A DNA stretch of 64,000 nucleotides, from assembly GCF_011578285.1 (NCBI RefSeq), contig NZ_CP049916.1:2542001-2606000 (forward strand), in the 5' to 3' direction. The translations under genes were made by a program, and so were the position numbers. Of this stretch, positions 1 through 9,732 are shown piece by piece. The notes under the pieces were generated by a model. It had not been told where the DNA came from and made no database searches. It saw only the letters and a program-made list of their open reading frames with translations. Source of the stretch: Acinetobacter lanii (GTDB lineage: Bacteria; Pseudomonadota; Gammaproteobacteria; Pseudomonadales; Moraxellaceae). The first letter of the stretch is position 1; the number at the start of each line of letters is the position of its first letter.

Positions 1-112
1 ACCAATTTAAATCGGTTCTTAAATCTTCATTATTGAGGACTAAACCTTGTGCAAATAAAGTCGATGAAAATCCTGCCAAAAGCATCGCAGTCAACGTTGT
101 TTTTAATATCAT
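1..112 (-). CDS. N-terminus of an exported protein (partial), possibly Wzi-family
   Basis: This minus-strand gene starts with ATG at 112 and runs off the left edge; 37 codons are visible. The first 22 residues form a typical signal peptide (short basic start, hydrophobic stretch with TLTAMLLAGFSS, cleavage likely after LFAQ), so the product is exported. The visible mature start (GLVLNNEDLRTDLNW) resembles my memory of Acinetobacter capsule-assembly Wzi-family outer-membrane proteins, but too little is present to be sure. The start and signal peptide are seen; the family is a guess. Confidence 0.5.
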   Translation of the reverse strand, partial: MILKTTLTAMLLAGFSSTLFAQGLVLNNEDLRTDLNW

Positions 113-319
113 CTGATTTGTTATCTCAAGCTTATTTTATAACCGTCACCTTAGTTATTTTCGGTTTTTTTTTCAACACCTAATCTGTTTTATCCCATAA
201 AAAAACATTCATTTTCCACTAATTTTGAATTTTCATTGGATCTCATTTAACTTTAAATGTAGCCCATTCATCGTTGTGATGAGTGATTTTTAAATATTTT
301 TTTTTAAATTCAAGATATA

Positions 320-349
320 AAAAAAGCCACTCTACTAGAGTGGCTTTTT
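320..349. terminator. Rho-independent terminator downstream of lysS
   Basis: Arms AAAAAGCCACTC and GAGTGGCTTTTT flank a short TACTA loop. The stem is symmetric, with A-tract and T-tract, so it can work on both strands; on the minus strand it ends lysS. Confidence 0.85.
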
Positions 350-369
350 CAGGCGTTTTTTACAAAAAA

Positions 370-1899
370 TTAAACATCTTTACGGCGCATATGTGGGAAC
401 AAAATCACATCACGGATACTTGGGGCATTAGCAAATAACATCACCAAACGGTCAATACCGATCCCTTGACCCGCAGTCGGTGGTAAACCATATTCTAGAG
501 CCTCCACGAAGTCTGCATCGTAATGCATTGCTTCATCATCACCCGCATCTTTTTCAGCTACTTGAGCTTGGAAGCGTTCTGCTTGATCAATCGGGTCATT
601 TAACTCTGAGAAACCATTTGCTAACTCACGACCACCAATAAAGAACTCAAAACGGTCGGTAATGTGTGGATTATCATCATTACGACGTGCCAATGGAGAA
701 GTTTCCGCTGGATATTCTGTAATAAAGGTTGGTTGACGTAGCTTGGTTTCCACTGTTTCTTCAAACACGATGGTTTGCAGTTTACCCAAACCAAAACCAG
801 GCTTCACTTGCTCTTTCAAGGTTTCTTTGACAAATTTAGCCAAGAACTCACGGTCAGCGACATTTTCAGGGGTGAATTCTGGGTTATGTTCAAGAATCGC
901 ATCAAACATTGAGATTTTCTTGAATGGACCTTTGAAGCTATACACTTCTTCGCCATAGGGTACATCAGTAGAACCCAAGATATCGATGGCTAATTTTTCA
1001 AGCATCTTCTCAGTCAATTCCATCAAGTCTTTATAGTCGGCATAGGCTTGATAGAATTCGATCATGGTGAATTCTGGATTATGACGTGTAGATACACCTT
1101 CGTTACGGAAGTTACGGTTAATTTCGAATACACGTTCAAAACCACCGACAACCAAACGTTTTAAGTAAAGCTCAGGCGCAATACGTAAGAACAATGGCAT
1201 GTCCAAAGCGTTATGATGCGTTTCAAATGGACGCGCAGAAGCACCACCCGGAATGATATGCATCATTGGGGTTTCCACTTCCATAAAGCGTTCATTGGTT
1301 AAGTATGCACGAATCCCTGAAACCACTTTGGCACGGATTTCGAAGGTTTTACGTGTTTCTTCATTCACGATCAAATCAAGATAACGTTTACGGTATTTCG
1401 CTTCAGTATCGGTTAAACCGTGGAATTTGTCTGGTAAAGGACGCAGTGACTTGGTCAACAATTCATAATGTTCAATATGAACATATAAATCACCTTTACC
1501 TGAACGACCGATATAGCCTTTAACAGCAATAATATCGCCCAAGTCTAAACTCTTAATTGAAGCCAACACTTCAGGTGCCAATTCTTTACGCGCAACATAA
1601 AGTTGGATACGACCGGTCATGTCTTGGATCACGATGAATGAACCACGGTTCAACATCACACGACCCGCAACCGCCACATAGACTTTCTCGCCCGCTTCAA
1701 TTTCTTCTTTTGATTTATCTGCAAACTGGTCTTGAAGATCTTGTGCATAATCTTCACGCTTAAAGGTGTTCGGCCACGGGCTTACACCGGTTTCTTGCGC
1801 ATGTTCTTGAATCTGCTTTAACTTGGCATGACGCTGTGCAATTAAATCGTTTTCGGAAATGTGGTGTTCTGAAGTCGATTGATCGTTATGTTGCGTCAT
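370..1899 (-). CDS. lysS: Lysyl-tRNA synthetase (class II)
   Basis: This cytoplasmic enzyme charges tRNA-Lys with lysine using ATP. The 509 residues match the usual bacterial class II LysRS length (about 500). An OB-fold anticodon-binding domain occupies about residues 75-180 ([20 protein letters not shown]). The class II catalytic core follows: motif 2 is at about 270-300 ([19 protein letters not shown]) and motif 3 at the C-terminus ([20 protein letters not shown]). The ATG at 1899 is preceded by a GAGG-type ribosome-binding site about 6 bases upstream. The charged N-terminal 40 residues are normal for the family. The gene stands alone and ends in the terminator at 320-349. Confidence 0.97.
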   Translation of the reverse strand: MTQHNDQSTSEHHISENDLIAQRHAKLKQIQEHAQETGVSPWPNTFKREDYAQDLQDQFADKSKEEIEAGEKVYVAVAGRVMLNRGSFIVIQDMTGRIQLYVARKELAPEVLASIKSLDLGDIIAVKGYIGRSGKGDLYVHIEHYELLTKSLRPLPDKFHGLTDTEAKYRKRYLDLIVNEETRKTFEIRAKVVSGIRAYLTNERFMEVETPMMHIIPGGASARPFETHHNALDMPLFLRIAPELYLKRLVVGGFERVFEINRNFRNEGVSTRHNPEFTMIEFYQAYADYKDLMELTEKMLEKLAIDILGSTDVPYGEEVYSFKGPFKKISMFDAILEHNPEFTPENVADREFLAKFVKETLKEQVKPGFGLGKLQTIVFEETVETKLRQPTFITEYPAETSPLARRNDDNPHITDRFEFFIGGRELANGFSELNDPIDQAERFQAQVAEKDAGDDEAMHYDADFVEALEYGLPPTAGQGIGIDRLVMLFANAPSIRDVILFPHMRRKDV

Positions 1900-2272
1900 C
1901 GCTGCCTCGTATCTCTAATAAAAACGGAAGTTGCATAGCATAGCAGATTTACAGCACGTTGCGAATGAACCTAAGGGTTGTATTGGATAATTATTTCAAG
2001 GCAAAGCAGTCGCAATCTGATTCGATTTCAAGATTAATTCACCCCCCCTTTTTAATACGCTTTTCTAAACATACTAAAATAAGACCTAAGTCTGCTATGT
2101 CTCTGAATCAAGACTATTATTTTTAGACTTTGGTCAATCTTAGACCAAATGCTAAGAGCTTAATTTCAAATAAGACCCTAGAATCATTTTAAACAAAGGC
2201 TTGAAGATTCTATAAAGCAATTTTTTGATAACCCTTATTTTTCTTCATTTAAGACAGTGTGATTAAACAACA
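1900..2272. other. Gene-free stretch between lysS and the YqiA-like gene
   Basis: This divergent intergenic region must contain the promoters of lysS and of the gene at 2273. It is AT-rich with a C-tract near 2042-2048. I see no convincing ORF, hairpin or repeat in it. Confidence 0.6.
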
Positions 2273-2785
2273 ATGAAAAGCTGCGCGCATAAAGTTCTTT
2301 TTTTACATGGTTTAGATTCTTCTCGTGAATCCACCAAATTTGAAGCGATTGATGCTGTCGACAAACTTTGCATTAATGTGGACTATCGCAACCTCAATTT
2401 TAGTACTGTCGAAAGCTTCTATTGTGAAATGATTGAAAAAATCAAACCGAAAATCTTAGTCGGACATAGCTTGGGCGGTTATTGGGCCCTAAAAATGTCG
2501 AAATACTTTGAGTTACCGGCGGTGATTGCCAATCCGAGTTTAAGTCCCAATTTTCGTGAAGATTATCCACAAATTTCGGAACAAGATTTAGATCATGATA
2601 TCCCGCAATTTGCCTATATCGAATTGGGAGATGAGCTTTTAGATATGTATGCCACGGCAGATTGTTTAGAGTCTTATATGCATGTGGAGAAAGTGGAAGG
2701 TGGCCATCATCGTTTAGATGAGCCTGAAAAAATCAATCAATTCATCTATCAAATTGAACAGCTCTATTTGTGCCCTAAAGCTTAA
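2273..2785 (+). CDS. YqiA/UPF0227-type alpha/beta-hydrolase (esterase)
   Basis: This 170-residue cytoplasmic protein has the compact YqiA layout: LHGLDSS near residues 11-17, the nucleophile elbow GHSLGGYWA near 64-72 (Ser66 as nucleophile), a GDELLDM segment carrying the acid, and GGHHR near 142-146 carrying the catalytic His. YqiA-like enzymes hydrolyse short acyl or palmitoyl-CoA type esters; the substrate here is unknown. There is no signal peptide and no clear Shine-Dalgarno sequence before the ATG. The gene converges on apt, with a shared terminator at 2903-2932. Confidence 0.8.
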   Translation: MKSCAHKVLFLHGLDSSRESTKFEAIDAVDKLCINVDYRNLNFSTVESFYCEMIEKIKPKILVGHSLGGYWALKMSKYFELPAVIANPSLSPNFREDYPQISEQDLDHDIPQFAYIELGDELLDMYATADCLESYMHVEKVEGGHHRLDEPEKINQFIYQIEQLYLCPKA

Positions 2786-2902
2786 AGTTTGGATGCACAA
2801 AATTGACAGAGACAATCACCAGCATTGAAATAGATACATTATCAGTAAAATAAAACCTTTAAAATCCAAGTAGTAAGATGAAAAATATTATGACCCAATA
2901 CA

Positions 2903-2932
2903 AAAAAGCCCTGTCATCAATACAGGGCTTTT
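2903..2932. terminator. Bidirectional terminator between the esterase gene and apt
   Basis: Arms AAAAGCCCTGT and ACAGGGCTTTT enclose a CATCAAT loop. It serves the two convergent genes at 2273-2785 and 2965-3507. Confidence 0.85.
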
Positions 2933-2964
2933 GCAATTTAAACCTGATTCAAATCATTCTAAGC

Positions 2965-3507
2965 TTAAGCCACGGCAGCTTCAGGCATGGTTTTGTCGTC
3001 TAAAACCGTCCAAACATTGAAACCTAAATCACCATGTAAATCTGGCAAATCAAGGAAAATACTCGCACCCAATACAGTGTGATTACATTTTTCCATCAAT
3101 TGATTAACCGCTTTTAATGTGCCGCCTGTTGCCAAGACATCATCCACAATAATCACTTTTTGTGGTTCAACTTCAGCAGACATTTCTAAACGATCCATGC
3201 CGTATTCTAAGCTGTAACCTACACCCACCACTGGCGGTGGTAACTTACCTGCTTTACGCACCAACAATAAGCCTTTACCTGTACGTTGCGCCAATAATGT
3301 TGCCAACACAAAACCGCGCGCTTCAACTGCCACAAAGCTTTCCACTTCAGCCAATTGCTCAGCAGGAATACTGTCGATTAAGGCATCTGTCAACGGACCG
3401 ATATTTTGCATAAACAATGGCGTTAAATCGAAGAAACAAATCCCTGGTTTTGGAAAATCTTGGACCGTACGAATGTGAGACCACAAAGCTGTAGATGACT
3501 TGATCAT
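2965..3507 (-). CDS. apt: Adenine phosphoribosyltransferase
   Basis: This enzyme salvages adenine to AMP using PRPP in the cytoplasm. The PRPP-binding loop is VIIVDDVLATGGT, and VEARGFVLA plus KLPPPVVGVGY complete the APRT signature. From ATG 3507 the protein is 180 residues, the usual APRT length, and starts just before the conserved DFPKPGI segment. The open frame continues to a TTG at 3597, which would add 30 residues with no family counterpart, so I reject it. No good Shine-Dalgarno is visible before 3507 (TTCTCCT instead), so the start carries some doubt. Function is sure from motifs. Confidence 0.93.
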   Translation of the reverse strand: MIKSSTALWSHIRTVQDFPKPGICFFDLTPLFMQNIGPLTDALIDSIPAEQLAEVESFVAVEARGFVLATLLAQRTGKGLLLVRKAGKLPPPVVGVGYSLEYGMDRLEMSAEVEPQKVIIVDDVLATGGTLKAVNQLMEKCNHTVLGASIFLDLPDLHGDLGFNVWTVLDDKTMPEAAVA

Positions 3508-4040
3508 AGGAGAACTGGATAAAGACAAAGAATGTGTCAATTTTAACGAATCTAAATCTAAATGAACAGTAAAATGATGCTTTTTAAACCAACCCAAAAT
3601 TTTAAACCACTGATTTATTTATGATCATGATTTAAATAAATATTAAAGATTTAAACTGAGTAATCAATATTGAAGTCGAACCATGAAAGAGAGGATCACA
3701 AGTGCTGATCACTGATCTTTGTTTGTTCTCATGCTGATACATTTTAAATATCAAAACTAAAACCTCATCGATACTATTCGCTTGTGATCTGGGTGTTTTT
3801 TCTCAGACCATTCATATACAACATCAGATGCAATTCGCCCAAACAGCACGTGTTTTGTCCTCCTCAGCCATTCAGCTTCAAATTTAGTCAGTTAAAATCC
3901 GTTATTTACTTTACTTTAGTCCTCGAACTGCGTAAGAATTTGACAGACTATGTGCATTATTAAAATCAGATCATGAGTCAATGCACGCTTGAACATTTTT
4001 ACTGACAACTTGACGGATCTGTCAGTCTTTGGAGAATCGA
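3508..4040. other. Gene-free stretch upstream of apt and rubA
   Basis: This 530-base AT-rich region separates divergent apt and rubA. It must hold both promoters. A TTGACA at 3940-3945 followed 15 bases later by TAAAAT is a weak candidate rubA promoter. No ORF longer than a few codons with a ribosome-binding site is seen. Confidence 0.5.
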
Positions 4041-4205
4041 ATGAAAAAATATCAATGCATCGTTTGTGGATGGATTTATGACGAAGCAGAAGGTTGGCCA
4101 CAAGATGGCATTACCGCAGGCACCAAATGGGAAGATATTCCAGATGATTGGACTTGCCCGGATTGCGGCGTATCCAAAGCCGATTTTGAGATGGTAGAAA
4201 TCTAA
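4041..4205 (+). CDS. rubA: Rubredoxin
   Basis: This is a 54-residue iron-only electron carrier. Four cysteines, C6/C9 in [13 protein letters not shown] and C39/C42 in CPDCG, bind one iron in the standard CxxCG...CPxCG pattern. GGAG lies 6 bases before the ATG. In Acinetobacter baylyi, RubA passes electrons from RubB to the AlkM alkane hydroxylase, and rubA-rubB-estB-oxyR form an operon; the same order is present here. No alkM gene lies in this window. A hairpin with T-run immediately follows the stop, so rubA may be made in excess of the downstream genes. Confidence 0.96.
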   Translation: MKKYQCIVCGWIYDEAEGWPQDGITAGTKWEDIPDDWTCPDCGVSKADFEMVEI

Positions 4206-4213
4206 TCCCTCAG

Positions 4214-4240
4214 AAAAGACCATATTATATGGTCTTTTTT
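4214..4240 (+). terminator. Terminator or attenuator between rubA and rubB
   Basis: Arms AAAAGACCATA and TATGGTCTTTT are followed by more T residues. The hairpin sits 8 bases after the rubA stop and ahead of rubB, so it could stop or partly stop rubA transcripts. Confidence 0.75.
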
Positions 4241-4305
4241 ATTGAAGCTTAGATCAATTTGATCTCCCCTTTTTAGCTCCCAACTTATAAACATTGGAGA
4301 ACAAT

Positions 4306-5484
4306 ATGCACCCGATGATCATCATTGGTTCTGGTATGGCAGGTTATACCCTTGCTCGAGAATTCCGTAAATTAAATGCTGAGCAAGAACTCGTTATGAT
4401 TTGCGCAGATGATGCGGTCAATTATGCTAAACCGACCCTGTCCAATGCTTTAGTGGGCAATAAAGCACCTGAACAAATTGGTCTGGGCGATGCTGCCAAA
4501 ATGTCGGCGCAGCTGAATATGCGTATTGAAACCCATACTTGGGTGAAAAGCATTGATGCTGAAAAGCATGAATTAATCTTGGAACGTGATGGTCAAGAAA
4601 GCACTCAACAGTATTCAAAATTAATTTTAGCCGTGGGTGCTAATCCAATTCGTTTGGCCATTGCAGGCGATGCAAGTGATGCTATTCATGTGGTGAATTC
4701 ATTGATTGACTACCGTGCGTTCCGTGAATCTTTGGCACAAAAAGCCAATAAACGCGTGGTGATCTTAGGTGCGGGTCTCATCGGCTGTGAATTTGCCAAT
4801 GACTTACAAAATACCGGACATGATGTCACCGTAATTGATCTTGCTCCTCAGCCTTTGGGTCGTTTATTACCGAATCATGTGGCAGAAGCCTTCAAACAAA
4901 ATCTAGAGGAAACAGGCATTCAGTTTGTGTTGGGCACGACCGTTGAAAAGGTATCTAAGCATTCAGATGCAAGTTACGAAGTCACTTTAGCCAATGGTCA
5001 ACACTTATTTGCAGATGTGGTGCTGTCTGCAATTGGCTTACAACCGAATATTGCCGTGGCAAAAGAAGCAGGCATTCAAACCAGTCGTGGTGTCATGACC
5101 AATACCCTGCTTGAAACCAATTTGGCAGACGTGTATGCACTTGGTGATTGTGCTGAAGTGAATGGCACTTTATTGCCGTATGTAATGCCACTGATGCAAC
5201 AAGCCCGTGCTTTGGCCAAGACATTGGCGGGTCAAACGACAACGGTACATTACCCAGCGATGCCGGTCGCGGTCAAAACCCCTGCTGCGCCATTAACTGT
5301 TTTACCAGCACCGATCGATGTTGAAGTGAATTGGGAAACTGAAGAGTTGGATGATGGCATGATTGCCAAAGCGCTCGATGCAGAGAATACCTTACGTGGT
5401 TTTGTGCTCTTAGGGCCAACGGCCGGCAAACAACGTTTAACTTTAACAAAGTTAGTTCCTGACTTGATTCCTGCACAAGTTTAA
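4306..5484 (+). CDS. rubB: Rubredoxin-NAD(+) reductase
   Basis: This FAD flavoprotein transfers electrons from NADH to rubredoxin. The N-terminal FAD-binding motif is IIIGSGMAGYTLAREF; a second dinucleotide fold is VVILGAGLIGCEFANDL at about residue 145; and the FAD-closing motif is VYALGDCAEV. From ATG 4306 the length is 392 residues, as in Acinetobacter RubB. GGAGA at 4296-4300 is placed correctly for this ATG; the upstream TTG at 4294 is rejected because it would put the GGAGA inside the gene. It lies 100 bases after rubA in the rub operon and supplies reducing power for alkane hydroxylation. Confidence 0.95.
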   Translation: MHPMIIIGSGMAGYTLAREFRKLNAEQELVMICADDAVNYAKPTLSNALVGNKAPEQIGLGDAAKMSAQLNMRIETHTWVKSIDAEKHELILERDGQESTQQYSKLILAVGANPIRLAIAGDASDAIHVVNSLIDYRAFRESLAQKANKRVVILGAGLIGCEFANDLQNTGHDVTVIDLAPQPLGRLLPNHVAEAFKQNLEETGIQFVLGTTVEKVSKHSDASYEVTLANGQHLFADVVLSAIGLQPNIAVAKEAGIQTSRGVMTNTLLETNLADVYALGDCAEVNGTLLPYVMPLMQQARALAKTLAGQTTTVHYPAMPVAVKTPAAPLTVLPAPIDVEVNWETEELDDGMIAKALDAENTLRGFVLLGPTAGKQRLTLTKLVPDLIPAQV

Positions 5485-5495
5485 GGTTTAAATAG

Positions 5496-5526
5496 AGAGG
5501 ATGTTTTTTAGACAAGAACATCCTCT
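5496..5526 (+). other. Intercistronic hairpin between rubB and estB
   Basis: AGAGGATGTT and AACATCCTCT form a perfect 10-bp stem with an 11-base loop. No T-run follows; instead the GGGA ribosome-binding site of estB begins two bases later. It looks like an mRNA stability, processing or translation-control element rather than a terminator. Confidence 0.65.
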
Positions 5527-5540
5527 TGGGAAAATAAAAA

Positions 5541-6476
5541 ATGAATAGCGCACTCCAATACAATACGTCGCCTTATGCACATTTTATGCAAGAAACCAAA
5601 GTCGATTTAGGCAATGGCATTCAACTTCATGTCGAAATTGGCGGAGAAGCCTCTGACCCTACCATTATTCTGATTATGGGCTTAGGTGCACAAATGCTGT
5701 TTTGGCCGGATTTTTTTTGTAAATCTTTAATTGATCAAGGCTTTCGCGTTATTCGTTTCGACAACCGTGATATTGGTTTGTCTTCCAAAGTGCGTCATCA
5801 AGGTCCACGAGTCAACACCTTTAAACTGATGGGACGTTTTGCTTTTGGGTTGAGCAATCAAGGCTCAGCCTATGACCTTTATGACATGGCGGACGATGTG
5901 GCTTTATTGATCGATCGATTGGGCATAGACAAAGCCCATATCATTGGTGCTTCGATGGGTGGCATGATTGCGCAGATTGTCGCAGCCAAATATCCAGAGA
6001 AAATTGATAAAGTCGGATTACTGTTCACCAGTAACAATCAACCCTTTTTACCCCCGCCATTTCCGAAACAATTGTTCAGTTTGATCGGGAAACCTGCATC
6101 TAATGATGAAGAAGGTATTGTTAAACACAGTTTAAAGGTATTTAATACTATCGGCTCTCCAGGTTACCTCAACCAAGTTGAAGTGATGTCAACTGCGCGT
6201 AAGTTGTATCAGCGTAGTTACCACCCAGCGGGTGTACTTCAACAGTTTTTAGCAATACTATGTACAGGCTCCTTACTTCAAATCGATAAACAAATTCAAA
6301 AATCTACGCTTGTGGTTCACGGCTCGAAAGATCGTTTACTACCGTCTAGTCATGGCAAAGCGGTGTCAAAAGCCATCGCCGGGGCGAAATTTGAATTAAT
6401 TGAAGGAATGGGGCATGATATGCCTGCGCACTTTATTCCACAGCTAAGTGGATTATTTGCAAAACATTTTAAATGA
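5541..6476 (+). CDS. estB: Alpha/beta-hydrolase, EstB-like esterase
   Basis: This 311-residue serine hydrolase has the oxyanion strand IILIMGLGAQ, a nucleophile elbow GASMGGMIAQ (Ser near 138), an acid in VVHGSKDRLLP and His in EGMGHDMP near the C-terminus. It lacks a signal peptide. Position third in the rubA-rubB-estB-oxyR order matches the esterase EstB described in that operon of A. baylyi, so I use that symbol. Substrate is not readable from the sequence; short alkyl esters are a plausible guess given the alkane context. GGGA precedes the ATG at a normal distance. Confidence 0.85.
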   Translation: MNSALQYNTSPYAHFMQETKVDLGNGIQLHVEIGGEASDPTIILIMGLGAQMLFWPDFFCKSLIDQGFRVIRFDNRDIGLSSKVRHQGPRVNTFKLMGRFAFGLSNQGSAYDLYDMADDVALLIDRLGIDKAHIIGASMGGMIAQIVAAKYPEKIDKVGLLFTSNNQPFLPPPFPKQLFSLIGKPASNDEEGIVKHSLKVFNTIGSPGYLNQVEVMSTARKLYQRSYHPAGVLQQFLAILCTGSLLQIDKQIQKSTLVVHGSKDRLLPSSHGKAVSKAIAGAKFELIEGMGHDMPAHFIPQLSGLFAKHFK

Positions 6477-6491
6477 TAAAACTAGGACACT

Positions 6492-7397
6492 ATGGCTGCA
6501 TTACCATCACTAAGACAGCTGTCATATTTAGTGACACTGTCTGAGACGTTGCATTTTACTGAAGCAGCACGTCGCTCATTCGTGACCCAATCTACCCTAT
6601 CTGGGGGGATTATGGAACTTGAGCGTTTACTGGGTGGCGTTCTTGTTGAACGTGATCGTCAAAATGTACGTTTAACCCCATTAGGCGAGCAAGTGGTTGC
6701 ACGAGCACGTGTCCTCCTTGCAGATGCTCAAGATCTAATGCGACTCAGTCGTGAAATGAGCGAACCTTTAACAGGTGATCTGCATCTCGGTATCATTCCA
6801 ACAATTGCACCTTTTATCCTGTCACAACTTTTAGAAGAAGTGCATAAAGAATTGCCTAAGATTCAATTGCATCTTCATGAAGCACAAAGTGAACAACTGG
6901 TTGAAAAGTTAGAACATGGCAACTTAGACATGATCTTCTTGGCATTACCTTTTGACACACGTGGTCTAAAAGTGGCTGAAGTGGCGAAAGAAAGCTTGTA
7001 CTTGGTCTGCAATAAAGCCGACCACAAATCTGTACATGCCAACAGCTTAGATGATCTGGATTTATCCCAACTCATGCTGCTTGAAGAAGGTCATTGCTTA
7101 CGTGATCATACCTTAAGTGTTTGCCCGATTGGCGAGCGTAAAAATGATCATCGCTTAAAAGCAAGTTCATTGCCGACTCTAGTTGAAATGGTGAGCTCGA
7201 ATCTGGGCTTTACCTTGTTGCCTCAAATTGCGGTGAACACCAGCATGCTGAAAAACAATGAGCAACTGGTCGTAAAACCGATTGAAAATGCACCTTCACG
7301 TATATTGTCATTAGTGACACGTAAAAGCACACCATTACATAGCGAATTTGATGTGTTATTACAAATCATGCAAAAAATTACTTCACAGCTTTGCTAA
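6492..7397 (+). CDS. oxyR: LysR-type peroxide sensor OxyR
   Basis: This 301-residue LysR regulator has an N-terminal winged helix-turn-helix (LSETLHFTEAARRSFVTQSTLSGGI, about residues 16-40) and a C-terminal substrate-type domain. The two peroxide-sensing cysteines are present at C202 and C211 in GHCLRDHTLSVC, nine residues apart as in E. coli C199/C208. So it should form the disulfide switch and activate antioxidant genes. It starts 15 bases after estB and ends the rub operon, which links oxidative-stress control to an oxygenase electron chain. A strong terminator follows. Confidence 0.95.
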   Translation: MAALPSLRQLSYLVTLSETLHFTEAARRSFVTQSTLSGGIMELERLLGGVLVERDRQNVRLTPLGEQVVARARVLLADAQDLMRLSREMSEPLTGDLHLGIIPTIAPFILSQLLEEVHKELPKIQLHLHEAQSEQLVEKLEHGNLDMIFLALPFDTRGLKVAEVAKESLYLVCNKADHKSVHANSLDDLDLSQLMLLEEGHCLRDHTLSVCPIGERKNDHRLKASSLPTLVEMVSSNLGFTLLPQIAVNTSMLKNNEQLVVKPIENAPSRILSLVTRKSTPLHSEFDVLLQIMQKITSQLC

Positions 7398-7424
7398 GTT
7401 TAAATTAGCAAACCTGTGAACGAT

Positions 7425-7452
7425 AAAAAAGGAGCCTTAAGGCTCCTTTTTT
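7425..7452 (+). terminator. Terminator of the rubA-oxyR operon
   Basis: Arms AAAAAAGGAGCC and GGCTCCTTTTTT with a TTAA loop, 27 bases after the oxyR stop. Confidence 0.9.
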
Positions 7453-7553
7453 AATGTCAGATTGGCTGTACTGCGTGATCCATTCACAGCGATTTCCGCT
7501 TAGGTGTCAGCTAAATCCCTCACACCTCGCTCAATGACCTATTTAAAGCTTAG

Positions 7554-9629
7554 TTATTTAAAAGAATCGATTAAGATTTGTTGTGCGTTATGCGGCTCTT
7601 CACCCTCTTTGAGTTTAACGCGATCCCACGTACCATCACCGTTCAACGTCCATGCACGCTGATTGTCTTTTAAGTAATTGATCAGGCCTTGTTGATAGAT
7701 GTGTTTTTTCAAAGTTGCATCGCCCACAGGGAAGCAAACTTCAACACGATTAAATAAATTACGATCCATCCAATCGGCACTTGAACAATACAGTCTTGAA
7801 TCCCCAGCATTACTGAAGTAATAGACACGGGTATGCTCCAAGAAACGTCCCACAATCGAACGCACCCGAATATTTTCAGATAAATTTGGCAAACCCGGAC
7901 GCAAGCAACAAATCGAACGAATGATCAAATCAATTTGCACACCTGCTTGTGAGGCTTCATACAACTTATTGATCAATTGCACTTCGGTCAGTGCATTGAC
8001 TTTAACAATGATTTGCGCCGGTTTTCCGGCTTTGGCATGCTCAATTTCATCATCAATAAAACTGATCAGTTGATTGTGCAAGGTAAATGGCGCATGCAAT
8101 AATTTTTTTAGCTTCGCCATCTTGCCCATACCGGTCAACTCTTGGAAGATCCGATGTACATCTTCACAGAGTTCTTTGTCAGTGGTCATCAAGCCATAGT
8201 CGGTATAAATCCGCGCATTGGTCGCATGGTAGTTACCTGTACCCAAATGTACATAGCGCACCAACTTATTGTTTTCACGGCGTACCACCAAGATCATTTT
8301 GGCATGGGTTTTATAGCCCACAATGCCATACACCACCACAGCACCCGCTTCTTGTAACACATTGGCCACTGCAATATTCGATTCTTCATCGAAACGGGCA
8401 CGCAGTTCAATCACTGCGGTGACTTCTTTACCATTGCGTGCCGCTTCAGCAAGCACCTGTACAATTTCAGAATCCGGTCCACTCCGATATAGCGTTTGTT
8501 TGATTGCCAATACTTGTGGGTCACGTGCAGCTTCACGCAATAAATTAATGACCGGTGCAAACGATTCAAAGGGATGATGCAGCAAAATGTCTTGCTTTTT
8601 CATGGCTGAAAAAATGTTTTCCGACTTTTTCAAGACTTTTGGAATCACTGGCGTATGTGAGTCATAACGCAAATGTGGACGTTTAAAGTTCGACAATAAA
8701 CGCGCCAAATTGACCGGACCATTGACGCGATACAATTGATCGACATCCAAATCAAATTCATTCAGCAAATAGGTATAAATAGGTTTCGGACAATTTTCAG
8801 TGACTTCCAAACGTACTGCTCGACCAAAACGACGTGAATTCAATTCGCCTTTTAAAGCCTTGGCCAAATCTTCAACGTCTTCATTTAAAGCTAGATCGGC
8901 ATTTCGGGTCACGCGGAATTGATAACAACCGGTTGCGGTCATGCCCGGGAATAAATCAGAAACGTGCTCATGAATGATGGCAGACAGCATCACATGGTGT
9001 TCTTTACCATCCGTCAATTCATCTGGCAAACGCACCACGCGAGGCAATGAACGGGGCGCAGGCACAACCGCTAAATCAATTTGACGACCAAAAGCATCTT
9101 TACCTTCTAGTGTAATAATAAAGTTCAGGCTCTTATTGACCAAGCGTGGGAATGGATGTGCTGGGTCTAGGCTGATTGGGGTCAATACGGGTGCGACTTG
9201 TTCTTGGAAATATTTTTTCACCCACTGCGACTGTGCAGGCGTCAATTCACCACGACGTAAGAAGCAAATGTCTTCTTCACGCAGTTTAGGGAAAATTTCA
9301 TCATTTAAAATACGATATTGACGCTCAATCGCCGCGTGTGCGGTTTGGGAAATCGTTTCTAAGACTTGTTTTGGCGTTAAACCATCAGGACTTCGGCTTT
9401 CATTGCCGAGTTCCAACTGCTCCATCACCCCTGCAACTCGAATTTCAAAGAACTCGTCCATATTACGTGAGAAGATCAGGAGGAAATTTAAGCGCTCTAA
9501 CAAGGGATGCAGTGGATCAACCGCTTGTTCTAAGACACGCAAGTGAAAATCAAGAATCGAAAGTTCACGATTAATATAGCGTTCGTTATACGAATATTCT
9601 GTCGGGAGAGTAGAAACTGCGGTATTCAT
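7554..9629 (-). CDS. ppk1: Polyphosphate kinase 1
   Basis: This enzyme polymerises the terminal phosphate of ATP into polyphosphate. From ATG 9629 the length is 691 residues, close to E. coli Ppk (688). The N-terminal domain begins [19 protein letters not shown]. The phospholipase-D-like catalytic half carries the phospho-accepting His in [11 protein letters not shown], the second His in [10 protein letters not shown], and [19 protein letters not shown]. An open frame continues 24 residues upstream to 9701, but those residues overlap the mtgA terminator and have no family match; an AGG precedes 9629. It lies downstream of mtgA on the same strand, separated by a terminator. Confidence 0.96.
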   Translation of the reverse strand: MNTAVSTLPTEYSYNERYINRELSILDFHLRVLEQAVDPLHPLLERLNFLLIFSRNMDEFFEIRVAGVMEQLELGNESRSPDGLTPKQVLETISQTAHAAIERQYRILNDEIFPKLREEDICFLRRGELTPAQSQWVKKYFQEQVAPVLTPISLDPAHPFPRLVNKSLNFIITLEGKDAFGRQIDLAVVPAPRSLPRVVRLPDELTDGKEHHVMLSAIIHEHVSDLFPGMTATGCYQFRVTRNADLALNEDVEDLAKALKGELNSRRFGRAVRLEVTENCPKPIYTYLLNEFDLDVDQLYRVNGPVNLARLLSNFKRPHLRYDSHTPVIPKVLKKSENIFSAMKKQDILLHHPFESFAPVINLLREAARDPQVLAIKQTLYRSGPDSEIVQVLAEAARNGKEVTAVIELRARFDEESNIAVANVLQEAGAVVVYGIVGYKTHAKMILVVRRENNKLVRYVHLGTGNYHATNARIYTDYGLMTTDKELCEDVHRIFQELTGMGKMAKLKKLLHAPFTLHNQLISFIDDEIEHAKAGKPAQIIVKVNALTEVQLINKLYEASQAGVQIDLIIRSICCLRPGLPNLSENIRVRSIVGRFLEHTRVYYFSNAGDSRLYCSSADWMDRNLFNRVEVCFPVGDATLKKHIYQQGLINYLKDNQRAWTLNGDGTWDRVKLKEGEEPHNAQQILIDSFK

Positions 9630-9689
9630 AACCAACCTGCATACAAATGATCTAGGCTTAGTATGCTTCAAAATGATGACAATTTGATA

Positions 9690-9718
9690 AAAAAAGCCCA
9701 AAAAATTTGGGCTTTTTT
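9690..9718 (-). terminator. Terminator between mtgA and ppk1
   Basis: Arms AAAAAAGCCCAAA and TTTGGGCTTTTTT form a symmetric hairpin just after the mtgA stop when read on the minus strand. Confidence 0.85.
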
Positions 9719-9732
9719 AGACTTTTTTGATC

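Noticed and set aside
2965-3597. Longer apt frame starting at TTG 3597
   Set aside because: The extra 30 residues have no place in the family; ATG 3507 gives the normal 180-residue enzyme.
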